Positions 12,342 to 27,215 of a stretch of DNA of 64,000 nt are shown here, piece after piece. The number at the start of each line of letters is the position of its first letter. Positions within the stretch are counted from its first letter, which is position 1. Source of the stretch: Polyodon spathula (lineage: Eukaryota; Chordata; Actinopteri; Acipenseriformes; Polyodontidae); contig NC_054553.1 of NCBI RefSeq assembly GCF_017654505.1, positions 4,573,474 through 4,637,473 on the forward strand, given 5' to 3'. The translations under genes were made by a program, and so were the position numbers. Below the pieces are notes generated by a model. That model was not told where the DNA came from and did not search any database. It saw only the letters and a program-made list of their open reading frames with translations.

Positions 12342-15300
12342 TACCTCTTTTAACAAATATGTAATTCCTGCCCCATTCACTTACTGCTTTAGAATGGACA
12401 CTTCAAGCTCAGGCTTACTGCTCATCTTAAAGCATGAGTGAAGTTTAACAAGCTCTGCCATTGGTATACCAAAAATACCTCCCCACCAATGGTAACCTCA
12501 TACTACTGCAGCAGACCTTGTGCAGCACTGAAGATCCAGTAAGGGAAGCTGCGTAAATCCCTTTCCCTGCACGCTGTAGGAATAATGCTGTCTTTTTACA
12601 GGTTATTTGTTTGTTTGGAGCTCCAACCTGTCTAGACATTGTCTGGGTTTTATGGAGGAGAGTGCAGTGCTTCACAGGGCTGGCTACCCCCGTGCAACAG
12701 TAAATAGAACTGGAGGAAACAAAGTGTCCTGCCTGGTCAGCACTCAGCACAGGAGGGCGTTCCGTCTTTCGAAGTGATCAGCAGCGTCGGTGCCGAAATG
12801 CACTTTCTCGCCGTAACGTTTTGACATTTCACCCGCACCACGGCTGCCTTGCGTTCATCGTGACAGACAGTGCGCCGGAGTTTGCAAAGGTCCTAATATA
12901 GCAGCCGTGCTTTCGTCTTTTAGAAAATAAAAACAGGGATTTATATGGTGGTCTCTTGTTTTTATTTATTTTTTCTATCAGATGTACAAATATTGAAAAC
13001 AGTGAAGTAGTGAAGGGTCCTTCTACTGTACCATGTAACACAACTTACTGCTGACGTGGTCTAACTGTGAATTCGCCAAACGAGCGAACGTGAAATACAG
13101 AGGGGGCGCTACACAGCTCCATCCTACACCTATGTTAAGGACCCATCTGTGCTCTGCATCCTTGATCGCAGTAACAATTCCCCGCGTGGCGGCTCTCCTC
13201 CTCCAGCCTGCCTCAGCTTTCTTTAGGGTTCACTTGGGGGCTCCCTGGATTTCATGGAGGAGACGTTGCCGAGGACAGCATTTGCTATCCAGATCCAGAA
13301 TGCATTGTGCCTTGGTAATTTGGAATTCACATCTGACCAGTAAGAAGGAACAGAAGCTTTTACACCTGGAGAATACGTTGTTTTGCCGACTAGAGCTTGG
13401 GGCTGCGATACAGTGAGAGCCATGGGAAATAAACCTGCCAGCTGCAGTGCAACAGAGATCCATCTAGAATATCAAGCAGATACCCACCCCACTCCTTCCT
13501 GGCAGCTCCGACCTTGAATACGGGGGTTAAAATGAGCCTGTGTCCTATAACAGCCAATGCAGTTTTATTTTAAGCTACAGTTAAATGAGAATAAATTGCG
13601 CAGCTAATTTGAATGTGAAATAATTTCCATCAGATACAATCAACCTTCAGGTGGCTGTAGCACATCGATAGCAGAGTCTACTACATATAACGTGTCACAT
13701 GGCAGGCTTCCTTGCTGAACAATGAAATGTACAAGCGCTGGCACATTTGACAGGAGAGAATTAATGTGTGGGATTGATCAGGGCAATTCAACTCCAGAGC
13801 ACTACAATAACAGCGTCACTGATGAAAGATAGAGCAGGGCAGCCAGCCCACATGAGAGGGGCCTGTGCCCAGCCAGACCACTGCATCACTGCCACACAAA
13901 GCTGCTATTGATGCAGTGCTTAAAGCTCTCTTTGGTGAACCACAAGAAAGCCATTCAAACCTGGCACCATCTCCTTTGAACTTGTGCAGATCAAGATCGT
14001 AGTACACATCCACGATGAGACAAAACTGCTGCTCCCCTCACAGCTTCAGCCCTTGCAATACCCCTCCACAGGAATTACATTATCACTGACTCCGGGTGTG
14101 TGGAAATACCACGTACCTTCCTATAGCCTCAGCTTCCAATAACAAAAAGGTTATAACCTCTACTTCAGAAACCTTGTGAGGGTAGCGGGGCAAATGTGAA
14201 ATGTGAAGGACTACTTACAATGACTCCTGGATAGTAGCCTCCCACAGTGACATTCTGAGTTCTGGTGGTAGCAGCTACGCCTATGATCAGAATGAGCACG
14301 GAGATGACGAGCAGGGAGACAGTCACCATGATGGAGTTGCGTTTCTTTCTCTCGTAGAAACCTTTCAGATGAAAACACAAGGAGATCAAAGTTTTCAGCT
14401 CATCTGAACACCCTTGACAGTGGCGATTAGAGGAATCGTACTGTCAGGAGGCAGATATCAGAGGCACACATTGTCGAGTCATACAGAGGCAACTACAGCG
14501 ATCAGTCTGGGGAACGGAGGCAGGGAGGTGTGGGTACGAAACACACGCCACAGCACTGTCAATAGGGTGTAGCACTGACTCGACTGTAATGTGCTGATAC
14601 AGCACATGTGCACTTCTCAGTGTTTCCTGCCTCCAGTTCCTTCAGGGAAGTTGGTAGGTTTACAGTTCATCAGCATTTCATACCTAGTATTTGAACTATT
14701 ATCGCTGCTGTCTGTCAGATCTCAGCTCCGCCCACTGTGATTTAAAGTGACGTGTAACAGCAAGGTGCTTTTGTATAGTACAGACAACATGTTAGATGAG
14801 GGAGGTATAGAAAAAAAAGTATGTGCTATATAGAGCAGGTCTCCATTTGATTGCACACCCTGTTCTCTGAGTGGATAGGATTCCACATTCCAATCGATTT
14901 TCAATGGAACAGCTCCTATTACAGCAGGGTCTGCTTCTGCCGGGCACTGCTGCACAGACTACAACCTAAAGAACTGGCCAATCACCACATGCTGTTAGAC
15001 ACATCGCAGCTTTTTTCACCTCTCTGGCATCTACTCGTAATCCTGGTTTGCCAAATAAATGCTGCTCAGGCTTGCTTTCAAACACTAACCCGGTATTAAA
15101 CAATTCCTATTGCCCGTCCTCCTGAACGCCTTTAGATTTCTGCTCTGCAGTGGGAAAAGCATCTTGTTCCATGTTTGTGTAGCATACACCTCCACTGTGT
15201 AATTAGCCTGTCTGACCAGACATTATAGGGCTTCAGCGTGGTGTTTACTGAGGAATGGGCACAGACTGTATTCCTCATGTATGTACAGTTACAGCACGCA

Positions 15301-17825
15301 CACGCTTCCCTATACCGACACTTTTTTGTCCCCCAGGTAATTTCACAAATGCTTCAAGTGAGCTGCAAACCACAGAAAGGAGATTGTTCTTTTTTTTATG
15401 AAACGTTTATGACTGTGCACATCAGAGCTGCATTTTTACTCTTTTGCAGCCCCTTCCCCTAATGGCGTGATTACACTGAACTCCAACAGAAATGCACACA
15501 GGCGATGCCAAATATAAATTGCAATCCATTTTATGATCAAAGCATAATCACAATATTTACTGCTAGAACCTTTCTGGGGGTTCTTTACACCAGTACAAAA
15601 GCAACTACCAGTAAACAAGGCTGCTGCCAGAGCTGAACAAAGAGACAGATTTAGATTTTACTGGGCTGAAGTTTATAGTTTATATGGAAATGTGCAGTTC
15701 TACAGCTACTGGCAGTGACAAAATCCTTAGCAACAGTATAACTCCTACTGCACTGGGAGCCTTGTCATGGGAGGATTTCATAGAAGAAAGGTTCACTGCA
15801 GTCCAGGCAGATCCATAATGGATATACAGTACAGGAGTTCAACGACGACACGCTCCTCAGCCTCTCTCACGAGCTCTGGGAATTGAATAAACGTGATGCT
15901 GACGTCTAGCGCTTCCAGTTAGGAGATTTGTTTTTTTACCCCTGCCGCTGACCTCTTCTCTTTCTGTCTCGCGATTTACGGACAAAAGGATAAGCAAGTA
16001 CAAAACAAAAGGTTAATTAGCCACAGGGATGGAAATAAGACTCCCATTGCATAGCAGTTTGATCCAATCCTGGCTTTACTATGAGTTTAATAAGACACAC
16101 CTGAGCATGTTACCTACACACAGCGGCTAATTAAGTGCCCTATAAAACCTGGACTGCCTGAAACTGCTATGCAATAGGAGTCTTATTTCCATCCCTATAA
16201 TACACAGTATAGCAGACTAGCAGTATTCTGCATCACTGGAGCTGTGAAAGAACAGGGAGGTGGCAGATGGACTAGGCATGCGGTTTGGAATGTCACATTA
16301 ACTGTGTCAATTTGTTGAGCCCTTAATACATTAACACCCCCTTTTGTACTCATGTGATGGTCCCATCTGAATGAATGGTTATATATGACATTATTTAAAT
16401 GTACGTATTTACTTTACAAATACAGCATATTACTGAGTGCTACTGAGACCTAAATTATGAGTCTCATATACTGTATACAGACCGGGCTGTCTCACTGTCT
16501 TCCCTTGCAGGGGAATCAGAGAAATGAAGGAGGAATCTCACACTGACCCCCAAAAATCCAAACCCCGATTATCTGAACAGCTCTGTTATCCGAACAGCCC
16601 CTTGTTAGCCTGGCTAATTGTGTACTGAGCTCACCTGCCGTGTCGTTGTCATAGAGACTGTGCTAACCTGCCCTCCACCTCTGGGATTTACAGACCAGGG
16701 CAGTACTGTATGGGTTACATAGTTACAGGTACATAGGTGAGTTTTATCTTTTTAGGTGGTCTCTTGACTGGAATTCGTGTAAAAAATTATGTCACCGTCC
16801 TAGCTCGATTATCAGAACAATTCGATCATCCTAACACCCCCTGATAACAGAGGTTTTGCTGTACTTGAAAAGGGCACTTGTACTCTGAGAGGTGAACACG
16901 CTCGACAGACAAAGAAATATCAGACCGCACTTCAACATTAGAACATCCGAAGAGCCTGGGAGCAAGAAGAGTCTGTCCGGCCCATCGAGGCTCGTCCCTG
17001 GTTAGAGCACCACTCGCCCCCCACTAGGGGGACGTCATTTAAAAGGGCAGAATTGAGCAGTTTCTCTTCAATGTTCCCAGTGTTCTAGATCCTACAACTG
17101 TAGGTCACCTGGTGGGCTATTCGTGCATTTACAACTTGTGCAAAGTGCTTCCTACTGTCTTTTCTTCTAAACTTACTTTTACTCAGCTTCCATTCTTCTG
17201 CCCTCTTGTTCCACTCTGTGCTAAATCTGAAGTAGTGTCTTGGTTGAACTTTAACACTCCTGTCAAGCCAGACCCCTGTCCACACAGCAGCCTGCTGCTT
17301 CAGTGGCACAATCAGAACCCCCCCTTAATGAATGGCAGTGACTGGAATATATAAGTCAGCCTACGTGCACACAAGCCCCAAATGCAGTGATCTCACATCC
17401 CTCACAGACCAGTCAGTCACCATCAACCTTTAGTACTAAATTATACTACGATAAACAACAGGGTACTACACCGCACTGCAATGCAATGCAATGACACCGC
17501 TCTGCTTGCAACTCCTGTGCACCTAAATAACATCACGTGTTAGAAATATAGAGGATATATTTAGCAAGTAATTACGGTATCACACACACAATTTAAATCG
17601 CATAATATGAAGGATCGTCATGTAGGCATGTGTGCAGTACATTTATTTATTTATTCGACTGAAAACGCCCTTCCCAGCTCAATACATCTACCCCACATTA
17701 CAATACTATGCAATGGTGCTACTTACTACACACTTCTGTGCCGCTGCATCGGTATTGACCTTGCACTTACCAGCAGACTGGGGCACAGTCATTCCACTAG
17801 TTTGCTGGCTCAGTCCAGGATGCAT
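8555..17825 (-). CDS. tmem255a: Transmembrane protein 255A (FAM70A), 3' end lost in assembly gap
   Basis: Coding exons in transcript order: 17825-17771 ([19 protein letters not shown]), 14361-14219, 12042-11980, 9257-9168, 8952-8893, 8643-8555. Phases agree at each join; 166 residues are visible. Exon 2 has the basic start [10 protein letters not shown] and transmembrane helix 1 ([19 protein letters not shown]), then [17 protein letters not shown]. Exons 3 and 4 give [14 protein letters not shown] and [20 protein letters not shown], helices 2 and 3. Exon 5 gives [13 protein letters not shown] and exon 6 the Cys-rich [13 protein letters not shown]. The family is a four-helix membrane protein with a proline-rich cytoplasmic tail and no settled function. 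The fourth helix and the tail are missing; they should lie below 8555, and I see no trace of them between 8028 and 8554. Exon 5 joins exon 6 in phase with nothing between, a shorter extracellular loop than I recall for the human protein. Confidence 0.92.
9388..9556. mobile_element. Short palindromic DNA element (MITE-like), near full length
   Basis: Begins AGGGATGGAAAGAAGACTCC and ends with the imperfect complement (GGAGTCTTGTTTCCAT). The interior matches the copy at 16025 (AGTTTAATAAGACACA). It lies in a TMEM255A intron and has no coding capacity. Confidence 0.8.
11186..11219. repeat. C-rich low-complexity tract
   Basis: A run of C followed by repeated CCCCCT units. The complementary strand has four or more G runs and could form a G-quadruplex. 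It lies inside TMEM255A intron 3. Confidence 0.85.
12272..12339. repeat. (TA)n microsatellite
   Basis: About 34 uninterrupted TA units in TMEM255A intron 2. It produces a false Ile-Tyr repeat reading frame. Confidence 0.97.
16025..16196. mobile_element. Short palindromic DNA element (MITE-like), complete copy
   Basis: This 172-bp element has terminal inverted repeats of about 36 bp (16025-16060 and 16161-16196) that differ at a single base. Its outer end reads AGGGATGGAAATAAGACTCC. The interior is also weakly palindromic (ATCCTGGCTTTACTATG against ATAAAACCTGGACT). It has no open reading frame and no clear target-site duplication. It is the reference copy for those at 2947, 9388, 29569 and 48309, and for an end fragment near 45187. 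Confidence 0.88.
16560..16866. mobile_element. Relic of a pogo/Tigger-like nonautonomous DNA transposon
   Basis: The right end, read on the minus strand, is CAGCAAAACCTCTGTTATCA, close to the known pogo/Tigger terminal motif. The left part has the matching words GATTATCTGAACAG and GTTATCCGAACAG. The interior shows ATTATCAGAACAATTCG. There is no transposase frame. Family assignment rests on the terminal motif as I know it. Confidence 0.5.
17085..17309 (-). mobile_element. Possible LINE (CR1/L2-like) reverse-transcriptase tail fragment
   Basis: The minus strand has a short open frame with [20 protein letters not shown] followed by VVNARIAHQ. This resembles the C-terminal segment after the reverse transcriptase domain of fish non-LTR elements, in which KL, RK-F and RVV-WN residues recur. 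No upstream domain is present. It could instead be a chance frame in another repeat. Confidence 0.3.
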
Positions 17826-20727
<2,902 letters not shown>

Positions 20728-22326
20728 ATGGAACAGAATTCGACCGCGGGCGGGGCTAAGGAGGAGTACCATGGAAACTACCTTTCTGACCCGGTGAGTT
20801 CGACTTTGTGTTTTATGAATGAGCGTGTTGAAAAAATAACGCAGTCAACTGGACCAGAGTTATACAATGTGTCTGAAGGGTGCAGAAAATAAACACCAAT
20901 AATATCTTTTTTGGCCACCAAGAACATTATTTTGGGTAGCCCCTGTGGGCATGGGACACGGCTACGATAGTACTGGTCAGATAAACAGTGCCAGGACCCC
21001 TTTGTAAATGAGATGTGTCTCTCAAGAGGTCTATCCTGGTTATAGAAATGCATTTGAAATCTGAGAGTTGCACAGTATATTACAGGATACAATTACAGCG
21101 TAAACAAAACAAACATACAAACAAACAAAAACAGCTCGAGGGTGCTTTAAGAAAAGGTAAATAATGTTTGTTTGTTTCTATTTTTGTAAAGTGAGCTGGT
21201 GTTTTTCTTCTTTAAAATTTATTTAAAGACCGCAGTAAACACGTTTGATAGGATTTCCCACGTTCTTATTTTCTATTGAGAAAAACGCCAGAGTGAAACG
21301 AATCTGCTTCAGGCCAGTTAGTATAGAAAGCCGGTTTAGAGGCCTAGTGTGAGTCGGGGTCCTGAGGCATTCATTCAAGTTGAGTGCTGACCTCAGCGAT
21401 TGACCACGTGGCCCTCAGGGAACTGTGAACACCTCATCCCCAGCATAGGAAAATGTCTCCCAGGGAAACGAGAATGCCAGGCTGTTGCTTCTCTTACCAG
21501 AAGAAGAAACTTAACTGTACTGATGCTGTTGCTGTGCTTTGACTGCATCTGTTTGGTATTTTTGCTGTTAATTTATTTCAGATGCTACACACAATTAAGA
21601 CAAAGCCACATTGACAAGTCTTAGTGTTTACATCTGTGGACTACTCTCCTTAAATACAAAGATCCCTGTTTCTTGAGGCAGGGTTCACTGTAAGCCGGAC
21701 GCTGCATACAGTGACTATTCACACAATGTCTGCCTCTACCAGTGTGTGTTGTCTAGCGCCACTAATTCTTCAATTACCTTAATCATCTATGTTTAGCTCA
21801 GCACCCTCTAGATGTGGCTGATAAGCTGCTTTACTTGTTAACTAGTCATCCTGAGAATACGGGATAGGACTAAGATCGAAGCTCTTCCTCACATGAGAGA
21901 GCAGCCCGTTACTCCAGCCTTCAAGCTTGGGCTTGACTTCTCCTTTACATTGAAACTCTATTGCATGGCAGCTGTATAACCAGGGAGGGAAGTGTTTGTC
22001 AATAATATCAATGTTCCAGTCTACTTGAAATCCTAACCCTGAAATCCTGCTGGCTTTGGACCTTTGGTAATGGTTTTTTGTATTTGCTTCTAAACTGGTT
22101 GAGAAGACGTTAAAAGACTCAAGGAACACATATATGCTTCTGTCATTAGGCATTAGCATAATTAAACAACTGGAACACGAGTGTACAGGTTCCATCAGAC
22201 AGAGGCTGCTCAAGCACCTGGGAGGCAGTGTGGCTGGTATCTGTGTCCCAGGCTGGAGTAATCTCAGGCCCGCCGCTCGTTTCTCTTCTGTCCCTGCTTC
22301 AGGCAGTCACAGCCGAGCCCCGCAGA

Positions 22327-22371
<45 letters not shown>

Positions 22372-25300
22372 GATGACGAGATGCCAGCAGAGAGAAAAAA
22401 CAAAAAGTCATGGGGGCAAGTAATGAAGGAGCTGAAGCTGTTCTGGTGGAACCCGGAGACCCACACGTTCATGGGGAGATCAGGGAAAAGCTGGGGTGAG
22501 TACAGGAGCATCCCTTTAGAGCAGAGAGCGCAGTCCAGAGACAGAGACAGGCAGACAGAGAGTGGACAGATTGGGGGACATTAAATGGGTCTGTTACACT
22601 CTGAAAGTGACACCCAGATTGATTTATTTCTATGTTTAGTAAGCAAGCATTTATGGTCCCTTAAGGTGCCTTAGTCAAGTATAAGACACTTTTCAAATAC
22701 ATTGGGCACTGTCACAAAACGTTTAGGGTTGTATTAAGTAAGGATTTGTTGTGTCTTTACATGCATTGATTAAATGAAGGCTGCTGTCAATCCACGGTAC
22801 ACATCTGTAATTAGCATGGTCTTGATCTCAGAGTTGATGGAATTCAAAGGTGGCAAGCAGCCTAGCCCAGAACATGCTGCTGAAGAACTAGGGTCCAATT
22901 GGAAAAGGGAGCACATTTCTCAGAGAGGGAACAGCTTATGCTTCGCATTGTACACTTTGGAAAAGTTGTTTGCACAGCGATCCTGGTAGTCTGAACTGCT
23001 TTGTTTAAAACTACAAGGGTCCACTGCTGGAAAGATTGTATTCCGTTTTGAAACTTTCTTATTCAATGTCAGTTATTTAAATCATCTGTCAAATTATCTA
23101 AAAAAATATGAATTCAATGATTTGTTATTGTTATGTTTATAATCAGCCGTAAAGTATATTTTTGAAAATGTGTCATTAAAATAATAGAACTACAGTATTT
23201 ATACTGGCTAAAGGTGCTCAAGTTTTAAGAAAGAGGTGTTTAGTGAGTAATATAGCACCACACATTCAAGTTAGCTGCTGTTGTGAATATACCACACTGT
23301 AACAGGCAGAACATTCAGCTGTACCTGCTTTGGTTAGTAGAGTTGTAGGACACTGTGTATATGGGATAAGAGATAAGATGATTCAGTATCTCACAACACA
23401 GGCTTCCTGGGAAAAACAAACTTCCCATGTAACCTTATTAATTGCTTGCCAGGTCTCAGATTTCTCATACAACTCCGCTGACTAAGCTCTGGTGACCTTG
23501 ACGGTCCTTCACACAGTCCTGGAGCAGAAGAGCAGCCAGCACTGCAAATCCAGTTAACCCTTTCATCTCATCCTCCGAGGGCTCACGAAGCAGCCTGCTA
23601 CCCAGAGCAGGAGTGATGCTGCTGTGTGCTCTGTGATGTCAGCTTGTAAAAAGCCACGATTTAGGGACGGCTGTTTTAGTTGTTGAACCTTCTTTGACAA
23701 TGTGGATTATATACAGTATATGTTATCTTGGTTCTAGTGCTTGGTTTTAGGCAAAAACATCAAGTAGTGGTTTTCAGATACTAAGTTGCTAGGCTTTGGA
23801 GGAATTGAACTTTTCTGAAAATGAGACAAACACCGATTTGAAACAAAGAGGGCTTCTCAGTGTCGTGGTTAAATTCAGTGGCCTCAGTCCCACACTAAGG
23901 GCTGTCTCTCTGGGGTGCGCAGTGCTGTTGAACTGAAAGGACAGATGGAAGAGTTTCCTGTAGCTCTGCACTATGGTGATGTAATCACAATATAATGATG
24001 CCACACTATTCTAACTCAGTGGATACAGTTGTTCCCATGGATTTCTAATTATATGGTTACACCCAATGATAATGTAACTGCACTATGCTGAGTGTAAAGC
24101 AAACCAAATATCACCATGGCACTGCCTGGTATGAATATTTGACCTACTTATTTTATGGCACATGGATACCCATGACTGTCTGTTAAAAGCTATTGAAGGT
24201 TTAAGAATGCTTTTATTAATGCAGCTGTATCTTCTTCAAGGGCTCATCCTCTTGTTCTACGCGATCTTCTACTCCTTTCTGGCTGCCATGTTCACGGTGT
24301 GCATGTACGCCTTGCTGATGACCATCAGTCCATACACACCCACCTACAGAGACAGGGTGGTCCCTCCAGGTAACACACCCCACACTGTGCAATGATCCTA
24401 GACCACGCACACACACTGGGATAAAGCATTACATTATGTTGTGTTGCATTTACATTAACTAGTTACCTTTCTTTCAAAGTGGTAGGTTACCGCAAATAGT
24501 TACAATTTTGTTCAAGTAACGGATCACTTTTTAAAAGTAACTTCTCCAACACTGACAACAGGCAGTAGAAAAAGTTTTCTGGAAAAATCCAGCCCTGCCT
24601 TTTTATAACACACCTCAGAATGGTAATTAATCTACACAAGCCTGCGTGAGATCCTGGTAATAACCCAGTTCTGCAAATCTGTCTGCCGCTCGACAGGAGT
24701 CATGATCTCACCCCGCGTCGGTGGATTCGACATCGCGTTCAATGCATCGGATCCCAAAACATGGGCCAAGTACACCGAGACCCTGAATGCATTTCTGACA
24801 CGTGAGTCGTCTGTTTGATCCACGTTACAGCATGATGCGACTCCCTGTGTTTTTACTGATGTGGCTTTCAATCATTTTCAATTTCACAGTGCTTGGACTG
24901 ATCGTCTAATAAATGTAAAGTGATTGCAGGTAAAAAAAAAAAAACAAAAAACATTCTGCATTCGCTGTACAGGTCTCAGATGTGCAGTTTTGAAAGAAAC
25001 ACCACAGCTGGTCCTACGCAAGGTCAAGACAATATTTTGTTTGCAAGCCTTGCTTTCTGCTAACCTTTCACATCCTTGGACATTTCTCCTGGTGAATGAA
25101 ATTGTCCCCACCCCTTCGGGGCCTTTGGTCGTGTCATTAACCAATCAGCTGCTTCCCTGTTGACTGACACACTGGGTAGCCAGGGACATACTTTGACCCT
25201 GAAGACACTGCTTAGGGTAGAAGCAGCACATGTGAGAACTATATGGTGCACCACAGGTAAGCTGTATAGAATTACTTTGCTTGCTAAAACCACTTTAAGG

Positions 25301-27215
25301 TTTCTTACAAAACTATATAGTTAGGCAGCAGTTTAACTGAATGTACAATACAGCTGGCAGTGTCTAAACTACACCTTTGTATTACCACACGATCCCTCCC
25401 TTAATCCCACTAGAGCTGACAGCGCTGTGTTCGGCTGAGTGACAGTAGGGCTTGTTTTTCTCTGGCAGCCTATAATGACCTGGAACAGGAAAGGAAGAAC
25501 ATTGCCTGCACTCCTGATGTGTACTTCAAGCAGGACGACAGGGAGGAGAGCGCGGAGAGGAAAGCTTGCCAGTTCAAACGGTCCTCGCTGGGAAACTGCT
25601 CCGGGATCGACGATCCAAGCTTCGGCTACTCGGAGGGGAAGCCATGCATCCTTCTGAAAATGAACAGGGTAAGAGCGGAGCTGGAGAAGGGGAGCCTGCT
25701 TCGGTTCAGAAAGAACACCCACCTGTACTGAACCAATCAAAACCAGCCTCGAAATAAAGGGCAACTTAACATTGAGAACAGGGCCCAATAAGGACACAAG
25801 TTGTTGCCTAATATAAATAATGAACATCATTTTAAATAGTTTGGCAACACCTTGAATGTTAGAATTGAGACATAATTGTAATTAATTTTATCTTGTAATC
25901 AAAGAAACTCCAAAATGATATTGCAAAAGTTTGCCGGAAGCCATAATAGTAGTACAGTGTTTCATGTTAGATTTTGAAATGTCACATTTTTCAGTTGTTG
26001 TCAGTTTTTTGTTAAGTATACGGGAAACTACAAAGCAGTATGTAATTCGATATGTTAACGTGACATTGTTCAACAGGCTTCATTCGACTTTATCTGACAC
26101 ACGTACTATAGACGGACAGTTAATGCTACCGTTGCTTGCATTGCTTTTTAAGATTTTGATTGGTTTTACATTGCCACCTGGGTTGCAAGTGGTACTGGAA
26201 CTATTTGGCTTTCTGGCACTTCCAAAGAGCCACAGAACACACGAAGAGGCTTTCCCACACATATCGTTATTAAGAACTGTTGACAGTACAGATCACCTCA
26301 AGTGTATGCTTTTCACAAACCGTTTAATATGCCAAGATATTTCCAAGGAAAGCATCTCTGAGTGAATGCAATCCAGCGTGCTGGTCCTGTAGGCAGCAGA
26401 TAGATAACTCAGTGACAGATTGCATGTATTGACACAGTAGGTCCCATGTATAAACGTCAGTGTGAGCCGCTACACGTATACTGTTGTATTGTGTCTTCTC
26501 TTTTCTGCTTACCTTTAGATTATCGGTTACTTGCCTGGCGAAGGGGCCCCAGTGACTGTGTCATGTGAAGCTCTGGTAATGCTCTATTCCTGTCTACAGC
26601 TGTCCAAGCAGATTTCTCTGTGTCTGTGTGTTAATGTTTCATTTGCTATTCGAGTGATCAAACTCGGTTCAATTGTTTCAGTAGAAAAATCATGCATTAT
26701 AATTATTTGTCATTTCAGAAAGGAGATGTGGATCATTTTGGAGCTGAAGAATTCTACCCATATGACTTTTTCAATCTGATGTATTATCCTTACTACGGGA
26801 AACTGACCCACGTAAGTAGATATTAGACTGCACCAGAGCTCAGAGACGCACACACACACAGCAGCTTTCACAGTACCTTGCATTTAGCAAGTTCTGCCAG
26901 TACCTGCTAATGCAAGGCGCTGTGAAATGCAAGGGGCTGTGAAATGCAAGGCGCTGTGAAATGCAAGGCGCTGTGAAATGCAAGGCGCTGTGAAAGCTGC
27001 AGTGCAACGTGCTCTCCAGTAATGATGCGGTTTTCTTGCTCCTTTTCCCGAAGGTGAACTACACCTCCCCGCTGGTGGCAATCCGCTTCTCTCAAGTGAC
27101 CACAGAAAACCCCCTGACCATCCAGTGCAGACTCAATGGGAAAGGCATCAAGAGCGACTCTGTGCAGGACCGCTTCCTCGGCAGGATCACGTTCACACTC
27201 CAGATCGGAGCGTAG
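20728..27215 (+). CDS. atp1b4: Na,K-ATPase beta-4 (beta-m) subunit, complete
   Basis: Coding exons: 20728-20793, 22303-22495, 24241-24369, 24697-24801, 25469-25668, 26519-26575, 26719-26811, 27054-27215 (TAG). All phases agree: 1005 nt, 334 aa. It is a type II membrane protein. The cytoplasmic N-terminus contains a Glu-rich run, then [20 protein letters not shown] before a single transmembrane helix in exon 3 ([19 protein letters not shown]). The ectodomain has the six conserved disulfide Cys of beta subunits ([41 protein letters not shown]) and the signature [10 protein letters not shown]. Sequons NAS, NCS and NYT are present. Beta subunits chaperone the pump alpha subunit. In placental mammals beta-m is instead reported as an inner nuclear membrane protein; the full set of ectodomain Cys here fits the ancestral pump role. 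Start: ATG at 20728 has A at -3 and G at +4, but in-frame ATGs occur upstream at 20611 and 20614 without a stop. Confidence 0.95.
22327..22380 (+). repeat. GAG/GAA codon repeat encoding poly-Glu in ATP1B4 exon 2
   Basis: A near-pure GAG/GAA run lying in frame in exon 22303-22495. It encodes about 15 consecutive Glu followed by Asp-Asp-Glu in the cytoplasmic N-terminus. Confidence 0.95.
26912..26995. repeat. 17-bp tandem repeat, about 5 units
   Basis: Repeats of GAAATGCAAGGCGCTGT with one variant (GGGGCTGT). It sits in the last ATP1B4 intron and ends about 60 bp before the acceptor of the final exon. Confidence 0.9.

Larger units (their letters stand above)
14362..17770. other. TMEM255A intron 1
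   Basis: Noncoding apart from transposon relics (16025-16196, a pogo-like relic at about 16560-16866, and a possible LINE fragment near 17085-17309). Nothing else in it is supported as a feature. Confidence 0.6.

Noticed and set aside
12211..12441. Ile-Tyr repeat frames over TA runs (also at 20306-20729 and 46704-46973)
   Set aside because: Products of (TA)n microsatellites.
22299..22511. Minus-strand frame with a poly-Ser run
   Set aside because: Antisense of the Glu codon repeat in ATP1B4 exon 2.
25369..25830. A 153-codon minus-strand frame
   Set aside because: It is the shadow of ATP1B4 exon 25469-25668, which has clear splice sites and family sequence on the plus strand.
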